Of a stretch of DNA of 64,000 bases, positions 36,601-47,700 are shown piece after piece; position 1 is the first letter of the stretch, and each line of letters opens with the position of its first letter. A model generated the notes under the pieces. That model was not told the origin of the DNA, did not search any database, and saw only the letters and a program-made list of their open reading frames with translations. Made by a program: the position numbers and the translations under genes. The stretch is from positions 14,340,457 to 14,404,456 of the forward strand of contig OZ038433.1 of NCBI GenBank assembly GCA_964036275.1, written 5' to 3'. Source of the DNA: Litoditis marina (taxonomy: Eukaryota; Nematoda; Chromadorea; Rhabditida; Rhabditidae).

Positions 36601-39600
36601 TGAACTGAAATAATGATACAAAACAACAGTTATTCATCTCACCGCATCGTTAGAAGACGTAAGTCTTTTCGTCCTGTTATCATTTTCTCAGAGGGAATCA
36701 ACTTATACCCATTGAGAAAACACAAAATTCGTCTTGAATTGGGAGTCGAAACGATTTCTGAGTTTATATTTTACTGAGCACATTCGATTAATTTGTTCGG
36801 AAAATAATATTATTTTAACTTCAGGTCCGAATGGAGAGACCCTCGACTGTTCCTCCTGTTCTTCCCCTCTCGTGACCGACAATTGTGCCCCCATCAAAGT
36901 CCCGTCAGATGACAGCTATTTCCCGCAGAATGGGTACGTGGTATGATGTTATGCAAATGGAAGCGTGAAAAATATAATAATGAGTACATGACAACAAATG
37001 GAGAAAACAGTACTTAAAGCACGATAATGGAGTAATATAGCCATATAATCGAAAAACACGCAATATAGTAACGAGTACAGAAACAAGATTTATAGATAGT
37101 CGGACAGTTATTCAGTTTGAGTTGGATGTGTTTGTAGTTGGATTTCGGTACATTGTCGAAAACTTTTTTTGCATCTTTTAAGACCAAACTACAATGATTT
37201 GGTTCTTTCCATGTATGAAACCAAACAGAAATGATTTCGCAGAATGATAACATAATAATTGAAAATAATTATCGCTATAATCTTTGCAGTTGCATTCGAA
37301 TGACGAGAACTATCAATGGTCAAAAGGGATTCGGTCAACGGCAACAGATCAACCAAGTCACCCATCTGCTCGATTTATCCGTTCTGTATGGTTCGGAGGT
37401 TAGTTGGAATGAAAATCTAGTTTACTTCGAGAATAAAGTTATTTTCAAACTTGTTTTTCTATAATCCAAAAAGTATAAACAACAAATACTTTTGGAATTC
37501 ATACGTTTTGGATGTTAGGTGGGTGATTAGCCAGATTGACCAATTTTGTTTTCTATCACGGTAGTTAGTGAGTCATACTGTGTTTTAAAGTCAAGAAGAA
37601 CAGAATACAATGATAGTGGTTCTTTCAATGTATCAGACCGAACTACAATGATGTGGATGCATACTTCACATTAGAACATGAATAAATTGTCGCTACAATA
37701 ATATTGTAATAAACATAATATAAACATATTATGTTTATATTTATGTGTTGTTTAGGAGTGCGAGGCGGCCGCCCTTCGAACATTTGAGAATGGAGAACTA
37801 CGATCATCTGACAATGGGAACAGATTGCCTCAGGACGAAGAAGTGAGTTGGATCCAAAAAAGGAGAAACGATATCTATATACCGGAAAACGTGTATGTTA
37901 GATAAAAATAAATGTGTTTGCGAATTCGTAGAATTTTTTGGGAAGACTAATGAAACAGCACGAACAACTTTTGAAAGGTTTGTTGAAGAAGACCAACGAA
38001 AAGGTGAAACTGTAGTTGTATTACACAATATTTGCGCTGTACAGTATTTGTATTCTTCCGTTTTCAGTTAAAACGTCGTCATCCTTTAACTCTTGCTTGT
38101 CTTTGTACTTTGTAGTCTGACCGTCGCTTCAACATACAATTCTTTCGGATTCGTTTTGCCAAAAAAATCTACTTTTTCATGCAATCTATACATTATAAAC
38201 TTTATATTATCGTTTCAGTTCCCGAGTTGTCAGTCGAAGGACCCGTTTTTCTGTTTCAAAGCGGGAGATGAAAGGGTTTCAGTCCATCCCGCCCTGACCA
38301 CAATACATACCGTATACCTGAAGGAACACAATCGAGTGGCCAAGATCATCAAGAGAGCTAGGTCAACGTGGAAGGATGAGCAGATCTATCAGGTAAAGTC
38401 TGTTTCATAGATATGGGGACTGCAACAGTAGGTTTATATGTGAAATTACATTTTGCACATGTAACAAAAAGACTTTGAGATCTATGAATACAGTTACTCT
38501 TTTTTACGTAAAATTAACACCGTTTGATTATAAAACTTAACAGATTGGGGCTTTGGGACAATGGCAGATTGGCATGGGACATTGGATTGATATTTTGGGC
38601 AAAATGAAACCTTTAGGGATATTTTTGTTTCCAGGAAACTCGCCGCATTGTGATAGCAGAATATCAACACCACGTGTACAACCAATACTTGCCCCATCTA
38701 CTCGGAGAAAACGTCATGAACGAGTTTCGACTGAAGCCAGAGACCTCCGGATTCTTCTGGGGTAATTGAAGATATCAATCTCATGGATAATTCACCATTT
38801 CTAGCGATTGAACCAGCTTTTGAATTGCAGGTGTTGGTTGTAATGAGCTACGCTCTTCAGTTCGCATTTCTGGAAGAAGAATTTGGTTTTCAGAACAGAC
38901 GTGCCTGTACATTCTTATTCGAAACAAATTGAACCAATGAAACAGAATAAAAAATATGAATAAAACAGAACACACAAACACTAAAGTCAGAGAGTCCTAG
39001 ATGCAGATGAGGAATGAGCAATCACAACAGGTTATCAATATATCAATATTTTGAAACTATTTTTTATAAAGTATGAATTTTTCAAGGTTACAACCCAAGC
39101 ACAACTGGTGCGTGTTCGAGTGAATTCGCGGGCGCCGCCTTCCGTTTTGGCCATTCACAAGTGGGAAAATTCCAGCATCGGTGAGTGGGCAATTCTGTCA
39201 TTCCCACTGATACCTTGGCAGCACGCCAATGAAACTTTCAAGGGATAGATTCCATGATACATATGGTTTTTGAGCATTTTTGAAGTTTGTATGTTGTAAT
39301 GACGGCTAGCAACCCGCCTTGAAAAACGTTCACCTGTTTTTGAAAAATGTTTAACATGGTGGAGCACGACGAGAAGTTATGTTGGCACACTGCCAGAGTC
39401 TTAGTGGGATTGACTGGAACTATAATTTTTGGACAATTCCCAGCCAATTGGCCAGCCGATTTTGTAGTGATTCAGATGAGAGAGTGTGTAGGTCAAAGAG
39501 ACGCAGACTGTTTCAGCCTGTCTGCGGCCTCATTGACCTGTGCGCTCTCGCTTTTGAAGCTTGCTAATAGCAGAAATACGGCGCTAACGGTTCTAAGTTC

Positions 39601-42145
39601 ATTGCCACTGGGATCTGGGCAGTAGCGGATTCATGAAACTTCGGAGTAATGTTTTTCATAGAATACTTGCGCTTTGAGACAAGTATTTTTGGAAGCATTC
39701 TGTGAGAAAGCTGAGGATCACCCAACGAACTTTCAACGGGAACTACTTTATTCCAGAAAACTGAATAACAACCAAACCGCCGGTCAAGCCTTGGACCTCG
39801 GCTGCAATATCTTCTATGCTGACAATCTGTATAAGGACGGAGGCACCGATTCTCTCTTGGAAGGTGAGGTTTGGCTTTTGGAAGACATTGTATTGATTAT
39901 TAAATTAAAAAATAGAACTAGAAAATTAGAATTATTGTGCAAAAACACGATGCTTGTATAATCAAGCTCAACTAGTTGTTGATACCGGGCTACTTTAACA
40001 ATATAATAACACTTTTGGCTTCTTCTACAACCTCTAGCGAAGCTGTGACCTATAAATAAAGTGGATTGCTTGCTTACCAATCTCGGTTAAAACCATAAAT
40101 GGTTTGTCGAAGCCTTAAAACTCATATATGTAAACTTCAGCAAACTAGCACTTGCTGCTTATCTTTGCCAATTGAGAAGATTTAAGGTACGAACTAAAGT
40201 TTCCACATACAAAATTACATGTTTTTTGAAAGTTTGCCTTCCGTTGCAAACAGAAACAGAGTTGTCTTCCATTTCAGGCCTGGTCCAGCATCCGGCGCAA
40301 GCAGTCGATCGAGAGATCTCGTTCCCTATGAGACACCAGATATTCGAGACAAGGCTCCAACCCGCTACCGGCATCGACCTAATTGCAACGAATATCCAGA
40401 GGGGGAGGGACGTGGGGGTACATCCATACAATAGTTACAGGTACCAACTATTCTGAGTGGGGAAAAACTTAAATTATGCAAAAATTAACAACAATCATGA
40501 TCATCAGCGTATACGAAACATTCCTGTACAGTCCCTCAAACACACACAGAAGACGGAAAATTTAACCGAGTAGTTAGTGCTCATCATCAAAACTTATGGT
40601 TTGGATGATATTCGAAGCACATCAATCTATTCCTAAATATAAGAATATTTGAAGTCAACGAAGAGGCAGAAAAAATTAAATTCGAAAACAATGTTTTGTA
40701 CGGTTCTACGATGCACTAAATATTTGGAACTCTCAGAGTAGTTTTAAACGACATCTCAACCCATTTTAAATGATATTAGAAATTAACAAAACTAAATTTG
40801 TAGGACTTTGGTTGGTCTCCAGAAGGCGACTTCTTTCGATGATTTGGTGCCCGAAATGGGTTCATCTAATGTGGAGGCTCTGAAGAAAGTGTACAAGAAT
40901 GTCAACGATATCGACCTTTTCCCCGGAATTCTCATGGAAAAACCTACAGACGGATCAAAGGTATTACCAAATTTCCCAGTCTCGTGTAACGGTAGAAACA
41001 TCTGCGGTATATAACTCTGAATATCACACCGTCTCGAAGTCCAATTTGACAGTTTTGGTGGCACAAAAAAGTGAAAGAGAAAAAAAAAGAAAAACGAGAA
41101 AGTCAGAAAGAGGGAATATAGAGAAGCATCGTTAATCTCTAGCATGAAACCTACTCGCTAGAAAGTCTGTATGGAAATGTGAACAGCGTACGGTAGTAGA
41201 TAATGACTCCAAGGAGAACCGTTTAAATTACCTGTGATGTTCACGTATTCTTCAAATGCCCCGCTTTCAGTTGGGTCGTACCGGCAGCTACATCATCGCG
41301 GAAACTTTCTCGGCCCTGAAAACCGGCGATCGATACTTTTATGAGAATCTGGTCATCGGAACACGTGGGCTGTCACCAGGTACTGTATCAGCAAACATTA
41401 TGAACTTGTAACCAAAAACCACCTGTTTCTCTCTCTCTCGCAGTTCTCATCGTTTGCTAGTTGGTACATATAGAGCATTTCCTTCTACGTAGATGAGTGA
41501 AACTGTGTTGTTCTCTAGTTTGAAGGCACAATACACGGTAACCAAACCATAAACTCACAAGTTTAATCAAAACCAGTTCACCCACATGTTTCTTCATTAA
41601 AGCGAATCCAATCAAAATTGAATGTTTCAGACGAGTTGACGAGTATTCGTCAGACAAGTCTGGAAAAAGTCGTCTGTGATTCCTCTGCTGGAATGGAAAT
41701 GGTCAACTTGGACATATTCGATTTGTTCGTATTTTTCCTTCTCACATGCAAACCCAATCTTTCGATTACGTCAAGAACATACGTTTCTAGAATATATACC
41801 CGGAACAGAACGAAAATTTGATCAGGTGTAGTAGAACTACATGAAGAATGATTACATTTCAATTTTCACTTATTCATAATATTCTTCATAGAATTTTGGC
41901 AACGAGGCGATTTCAATGTTTGCAGGGTTTTCAGTGAACTGGCAGATTTTCAGAGTTTTTCGACAACGTCGCTCCTTCTTGAACTTACGAAATTCGAATC
42001 AAATTTGACAATAATTTGTGTTCTCGGTGTTCTAATGTATTTGGTTTGCAGTTCGAGTCCGCGAGTCAGATGTGACTCCCTGCGGTCCCTGGACATAATT
42101 CCATTCGTCAACGGCGGAATCGGAATCAACGGATTCAAGAAGTGA
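27609..42145 (+). CDS. Secreted animal heme peroxidase A (tandem paralog 1)
   Basis: Nineteen exons give 699 residues: 27609-27652, 27908-28008, 28316-28404, 28630-28784, 31043-31152, 35642-35724, 36219-36312, 36825-36933, 37290-37398, 37756-37842, 38219-38392, 38635-38761, 39087-39180, 39757-39863, 40278-40440, 40804-40960, 41271-41379, 41631-41724 and 42052-42145. After a signal peptide (MRSLLGVFLLTTSL) a propeptide ends in the furin-type site RRRKR (residues 108-112). The animal-peroxidase domain shows the distal His216 in MQFGQLVSHDI, Arg346 in GDERVSV, HTVYLKEHNRVAKI, the proximal His450 in AAFRFGHSQ and ATNIQRGRDVG. It would use H2O2 to oxidise extracellular substrates. Cuticle tyrosine cross-linking is known for nematode relatives, but the substrate here is inferred. 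The positions that ester-link heme in myeloperoxidase (Asp94, Glu242) are Ser and Val. The acceptors of exons 2 (AATTAAG) and 13 (TTTTTCAAG) are atypical. An AATAAA lies at 42181-42186. Confidence 0.88.
29600..29735 (+). repeat. Tandem array of a ~31-base unit, left block
   Basis: Four or so copies of a unit built from CAATTTTTTGGGCACA and TTTTTCACACTT lie in direct orientation. A second block in the same orientation is at 30040-30150. The open frames here (Phe/Gly/Thr-rich) are translations of the array. Confidence 0.8.
30040..30150 (+). repeat. Tandem array of the ~31-base unit, right block
   Basis: The same unit as at 29600-29735, about four copies with single-base changes (for example GGGCCC for GGGCAC), ending TTTTTTCACACTG. 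Confidence 0.8.
30390..30575 (+). repeat. CACGTG-bearing dispersed repeat, copy 3
   Basis: It starts TTGCACAGTCACGTGAAA and is very close to copy 1 through ACGTGACAATTAAATTTACC and CACTCACTCTGCAAAGTAAC. It abuts the right end of the TA-flanked element. Confidence 0.82.
30838..30886 (+). pseudogene. Partial duplicate of the peroxidase A exon 5 start (decoy exon)
   Basis: The string CCCGTTTGCAGCTACGAACA, then GCGCTCGGTGACGGGAGTC, nearly repeats the true acceptor and first 25 or so bases of exon 5 at 31032-31070. The likeness then stops, and an entry here would run into a stop near 30961 without a donor in the needed phase. It looks like a small local duplication carrying a functional-looking splice acceptor. 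Confidence 0.65.
34430..34585. repeat. CAGTAAGGTCCGA inverted-repeat element, copy 1
   Basis: The ends CCAGTAAGGTCCGACTAAGC and GACTTATCGG..TTACTGG are inverted. Inside are AGTAGTCCGTTTTC and GTAGACCGATTTTC. Inverted copies are in CHTOP-like gene introns at 59547-59704 and 60241-60396. It lies in the 4.5-kb intron 5 of peroxidase A (31153-35641), which otherwise shows no gene or other clear element. Confidence 0.7.
35752..35864. repeat. CT/TTTCTC-rich low-complexity stretch in intron 6 of peroxidase A
   Basis: An interrupted pyrimidine run with CTCTCTCTCATCTCTC and similar. It is not coding. Confidence 0.75.
35965..36195. repeat. CTCATGAG-rich element, copy 3, in intron 6 of peroxidase A
   Basis: It starts GGCTGCGTAGCAATCCGTCC and ends ACTGCTAAACCGCC, with many CTCATGAG and TCATGAG words between. 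It sits at the intron that in peroxidase B contains the LysM exons. Confidence 0.75.
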
Positions 42146-42351
42146 AGAATGCTCCATGTTCCTTCATACTACCTCAGATTAATAAAGATTTCCAGTTGAA
42201 TTTTCTTTTTGAACTATTTCGGTAGTGAATCTGAGGGTTTTGTTTGTGAGTTTTCAAGTTGGCGTTTCCTTTTCGAAAATCGTATGATGGTGAAGATGTG
42301 TGCGAAAGTACAGATTGTAGCAGTCCTTAAAAAAGAGCCGCCGTATACTGT

Positions 42352-42768
42352 GGGGCCTCTAAAGGTCCCAATATACCATTGTCCCATTCCAATATCCCAA
42401 CGTCCCATTTCAATGTCCAAATGTCTCATTGTTTCGTTCCATAGTCCCAAAGTGCTATTCCAATGTCCCATTCCAAAATTTTCCCCCGAATAACGACGTC
42501 TTACAGTGTCTGCGCTCTGCGCATTTGTCATCATTTGTCGTCTACGTCTCTAACACCATGTGCCTGGCGCTCTCTCACGTCTACACACACTCTCACACTA
42601 ATGTCTCGCACTCTCCGCCTAAAGTACAATCTCTAACCTGCTCTAGAATAGTGGAAGCAACGCATGGAAACGAGACATTGGGACATTAAAACGAGACTTT
42701 GGGACATATAGGCTTTGAAATGAGACATGGGGACATTGGGACATTGAAAAGGGACCTTTAGAGAATCA
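42352..42768. repeat. GGGACATTG-unit inverted-repeat element
   Basis: The ends CTCTAAAGGTCCC and GGGACCTTTAGAG are exact complements. The left arm is made of CCCATTCCAATGTCCCA-like units and the right arm of the inverse (GGGACATTG, GAGACATTGGG). A GC-richer core lies between. A short related stretch is near 38540-38600. Confidence 0.78.
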
Positions 42769-44094
42769 GCCCCTGTATATCACCACTCTTGGTTTGTTTG
42801 AAAAGTTGCGGCGTTTCGCTTGTAGTTTGGCTGAACAGTAGTAGTGGTTTGGTTTTCCGTGTAGTTTGGTCAGCGTACGCAACAGTAGTTTGCGACCGAG
42901 ACTGAAACGAATCGAGAAATGTGCGAAGTCTGCTAGAAAGCGGCCAGATTTTCGCCGAAGTTCGATTCTCCGTTAATCTCACGAGCCGCAGCTGAGACGA
43001 AATGGGATCAAACTACAGATAGCACATCGAAAGGCACACACTTGGAAATGACAAACCTTGTCTGCGCGCAAGCTGAAGCCACGCCCATACAGCGTCAACG
43101 TCATTTGGCTCGGTTCTAGTTGGTAAGATGCTTTTACGGAAGGAAAGATGGAGATGATTGGTTGGGTGAACCTTTGAAGTACCTTACATACTGAAAATTT
43201 ATCGATAACGTATTGCTACCCCATATGAGATGATCGTATCGGAAGAAGCGTCTGTAACTGACGGGGCTGAAAACTAGAAAACCGTCACCATTACGCAAAT
43301 GGAGCTGAATCACTGCCAGCAGAAAAGAGAGCGCGAACATTGTAATGTCATCGATGAGAGAGTGTGCAGGTCAGAGAGACGCAGACTGCCTCAGCCTGTT
43401 CATAAATTTTTTAAGCAGCATGATCACTATTTCCTGTAACTAGCCAATTGCAAAATGACGCGTTATTGAGTAGATCAAAGGTACACATGCTGATCGATAT
43501 GACTAGTGTCAACACTTCTCAAATCGGCGATACAGTATCCACAACGCCTTTCTTTCTATTCAAATGTGATCTAAGTGAACATCGAAACGGCCACGTATCA
43601 AAACCTGTGTAAATTTTAACACTATCTTTCTGACTTTGCAGAAATATTTATATTTTACAGCTATATAAACAACAAATCTGCAACACCAAATGCCACACAC
43701 CTTTGATAAATTCAACATGGTAAGGGTGCTGGGGAACTATGAGACAGTGAAGTCATGTGCATTCAGTCGAACAGCCACAAAAATCACAAAAGAATACCAA
43801 CAGTTAATATCCAAATTGTCCCACTTCACAGAATAGTAAGTAAGACATACAATAGATAAGAAATATAAAGATTGACGCAAGATTCTGAAATGTTCCTAGA
43901 AAAACTTTTGTTAATCCCATGCGATAGTAAGCTACAAAAGTTACAGCATGGAAATCCATCAGGCCGCAGATTCTGTTAAGTGCTGTGTTTTTTTGACCAG
44001 CACACTCTCTCGTCCAGCACGTCACAAAAGTGGCTGATCAACTGACTGGGAATTGTCTGGAAAACATAGTTAGTTTTGCTATAGATCACTGCTA

Positions 44095-44290
44095 TAGTCG
44101 CCACTTTTCCCATAAAGACAGCAGAGGGTTCAATTGATTGAGCGATGCGGGGCGAGCGGTCGTTGATTATCTGCCAGCAGTTGAGAGAGTGAGTAGATCA
44201 ATGATACGCAGACGAACTGGCCGCTTGCCAAACCCCGTCCCATACAAAATCGATGGTACGGTGTCCATAACGGTTGGACAAATCCTATAT
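44095..44290 (+). repeat. Dispersed repeat, reference copy of the 24.7 kb family
   Basis: The words AGAGGGTTCAATTGATTGAG, CGATGCGGGGCGAGCGG, ATCAATGATACGCAGACG and GGTACGGTGTCCATAACGGT are shared, inverted, with 24700-24860 and, more weakly, with 6965-7130. Confidence 0.75.
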
Positions 44291-44407
44291 CCTTCGTTTT
44301 CTGTTCTCTCTTGCTTTGTATTTTTTGTATTGAAAGTTGGTTGAGAACAGATAAAAAGCGGTATGTTGGAAATGTTCCGAATGACTGGATCTTGTATACG
44401 GTAAGTC

Positions 44408-44515
44408 GATTGCATAATCAGTCACGTGAAACATGTTAAACACAGCAGAAATCAGAAACGTGCAGTGAAAAAGTGCACGATGCCCCATTGCAATGCTAAC
44501 TTCACGTGACTATTC
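44408..44515 (+). repeat. CACGTG-bearing dispersed repeat, copy 4, upstream of peroxidase B
   Basis: It starts AGTCACGTGAAACATGTTAA and ends AACTTCACGTGACTATT. It lies about 200-310 bases before the peroxidase B ATG, in the orientation opposite to the copy upstream of peroxidase A. Confidence 0.78.
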
Positions 44516-44678
44516 CATTTGTTCTAAGTATACAGTAGCTCAATTCGACCATTTTTTCTGTTTGCAGGCGGAATTTCGATCGAACCGTATCGTTGATCTT
44601 CGTTCGTTACGCGCAACGTGGGTGTCCCAACGAGATACGAAATTGTTTGCCTCAGATGAACAAACAGACTAGTTTTAT

Positions 44679-44685
44679 TATAAAA
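44679..44685 (+). promoter_or_regulatory. TATA-like box of peroxidase B
   Basis: TATAAAA followed by AGTGG lies about 32-38 bases before the ATG, matching the arrangement before peroxidase A. A very short untranslated leader is inferred. Confidence 0.4.
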
Positions 44686-44715
44686 AGTGGCCAAACCATC
44701 AGAATCTATTCCAAA

Positions 44716-47700
44716 ATGCGAGCGTTTCTTCTACTCGTATCACTAGCGTCATGGTAAGTTGGAGGTATCTCAAATGGAAACTTGTGTTCACAAACAAGAC
44801 TCATTGAGTATTACTTATTCAATAAAACACGTTTAAATGAATTTAAACAAGATGGAGTTTAGTTTCTTTCTCTGTGTTTTTCCACATCAGTCAAAAACTA
44901 GAAACGACAATTTACGTTAATAACGTATTTCTGCGTGCCTGTGTGCGTGTGCAACACTAACCGTCAAACTCTATTCTTTTTTAGATACTTTTTAGTCCAA
45001 CCGTAACGGGACTTTCCAAGACACACCATGGGCACTCTACTTTCCGACCAATATTTAGTCAACTCACGTCAAGTGTTACACGTGTTACGTGACCATCCTA
45101 TTTACTTCTAGTATTTCTGTGTTTCAGCCTGGCGTGGACGCCTCTGGAGCAGAAAGTGGTCGACGCCTTCAAAACGGCCCGCGAGAATATGCTCACCAAG
45201 GACATCATCATTGGAGCATTCCTGCCTGGTTTGTTTTTCAATCTCTATTCTAAATGAACAGAAAAGTCACCTAGAAAGAGTAAGAGTACGAATATGCATG
45301 GAAACGCGTGAGTATTGAACAAACTGTTTAAACACCAAAAAAACCGAATGAAATTCGTAGGTTATTTTCCATTAGTTTGCCGACTTCAGTACCGATTTAA
45401 AATGCAAATTCACGTTCAATAGATGAACATCAACAGTAATATAAGATATTTATGACATTTAGACAAGGGAGAGAAGGTGGAGTCCCAGAAAGCCAGTCCC
45501 GATTCGCAATTGGAACAGATTCGAGGCGATCTTCTACTCGAAGTCACAAAGGTATGCATGTGGTAGCTATTCGTACCAAACTTAGTATTAGGAACAGACA
45601 TAAAAAGTTCAATCTTTACAAAAAGAACTGTTTCATTCGGAAAACATGAATTCCAAAAGCATAGCAAGTTTTATTTTGGAAATTCACTCAAAGGTACAAC
45701 AAAAAGAACATACAACCAATCAGTGTTTGTTCGGTGACTACTGACTACTCTTAAATCTGAACAGAAGTTCCATTGAAAGTGTGAACATAGTCGATGGTTT
45801 TACCACAGAAATTCATTTGACAACGGTTTCAGATTCTGGTGAAAGAGAACGGCGTCGAGATTCTGCCTCAACTGGAGACCATTGACGTGGAGAATCTTCT
45901 GGAAGAATCCATGCAATTTGCTAGAAAGAAACGAGCCGTCACCGCCACTTCTTGCGCTCCGGAAAGCAAAAACTGCAACCGCCAAAAGAAGTGAGAAATA
46001 TCGATTAGTTTGTAAACATGTAAACAATTGATTTGAATGTTTACTTCGTAAGATGTGAGGGGATTTAAGGGTGTAACCAAATTAACTTGTAACTGTGATT
46101 TGTGAACGACCCGTCACGATACGTAATTACATGTATGATTCACCATGTAAACATTATTTGTAAATGTTAATTGTGACCGCATTGCAGCATAAACATTGAA
46201 GCCCAGCTGTGTTTGTCTTCTCAATGTAGTAGAGTCCAGTAGCGAAAGAAATGGTTGCTTCTGAGCAATTTAAACCACTTTATCGGTCTTATTGAAAACA
46301 TCATCATAAAAACTTGACCAACACACCAACCAAGGAACTAAATTTCCCGAAACATCGATGAGATTCTTCTCAAATACAATCGAATAATCAAACATTCCTA
46401 CTGCTTTGAACCGTCAAGTTTTTCAAACTGGATCGAATTCCAGTTTCGAAGAGAGATCGATAACCGGAGTTTGCAACAACGTAGGTCGAAAGGAAAACGG
46501 AGCCGCTCTCACGTTTTTCCGTCGTCTGAAGGGAAGAGCCCACTATGGAGATGGTGAGCTTCTACCACCTCGGTGGGATGGAGTGAATCGAACCTTAGCG
46601 ACTCTCACGGGTTCTCAAACATTTAGCTTCAGGGGGGACTGTATGTTCCTTCGTATTTCGATTGATGTTCCGAGTGGACGACTGAAAATCAAACAATTGA
46701 AAGACTGCAAGGAAAGCTAATTAAAAATTCATCAGTTGCCTTTTCTCCTACATTACCGCTGAAAAAAAAACAAGTGCGACGGAAATTCTTCTGAGAAAGC
46801 AACATAGTTGTTTGCGTCTCGAAATCAGGTATACCATTTAAACAGGAGGGACGTGAAGAAAAAACACGAAAACATCGTAACATATCGATTATTGGTGTGA
46901 GAAATTCAGAACAGTTGTGAGTTGCAGGATTCGGTTCGGTGAACACCAAGTCAGTGACCAACTCCCCACTTCCCTCTCCAAGACTCGTATCCAATAAACT
47001 TAGTGCAGAGGTCAGTACTACAACTTCCATTGTTTCCATAAACTGTGTGTCTTTTCCACTTTTGATCAGGAAAAGCTTATTAGATTGATATTTATTAGAA
47101 GGATTCGGGAACAAGTGAGAAGCTTCCGAATTGTTACAGTTGTGAGTATGTGCGAGAATGAAAACGTTGCCAGCTCTATGTGCGTCTTCACAAAAACAAT
47201 TATTCAACTTGGTTGACCTCTGTTATGGCCATTACTTCGTGATCTCATCACGTCCTGATTTGTTCCTGATACATGTGAAAGAATAAATTATTGGCAATAA
47301 ATGATTTCCAGATCGCAGCTACGAAGGCGAGAGAGCAACCCGGTGGATCTACCTGTGGAAGACCAATTACAATTAAGGGGGGTAAGAAAAAGTGTTCAAA
47401 ACTTCTGTATTGAGAAATAATCGGAGAAAAATATCGGACAGAAAGGTTAACGTGATATAGTTAGTGGTGAAAACAAACAATAGTTGTATACAGATCATAT
47501 ACAAGCCCAAATTTTCATTTGCGCGAGATTAAAATTTGGACTTATCTATAATTCCCAGGAGACACGTGTTTCGCGATCTCACGTGACAATGGATTGACGT
47601 TGGACGAACTTCTCGAATTCAACCTCGGAGTAAACTGCGGGAATCTACAAATTGGCGCCGAATTGTGTCTGGAAAAACCGCAACTGGTAACTTTGCCCAT

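Larger units (their letters stand above)
42146..44715. other. Spacer between the two peroxidase genes
   Basis: It contains the peroxidase A poly(A) signal, an inverted-repeat element at 42352-42768, a GATCAAACTACA motif at 43006, a GAGACGCAGACTG-type word near 43380, a copy of the 24.7 kb repeat at 44095-44290 and a CACGTG repeat at 44408-44515. No gene is seen. Confidence 0.5.

Noticed and set aside
46554..46720. Read-through of peroxidase B exon 5 into its intron (55 extra codons)
   Set aside because: The normal GTGAGC donor at 46554 joins in phase to the conserved SPLPSPRLVSN exon. The extension has no family likeness.
47312..47686. LysM exons as an independent nested gene
   Set aside because: No start codon, promoter or stop frames them, whereas both splice boundaries are phase 0 with the host exons. 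Still testable by cDNA.
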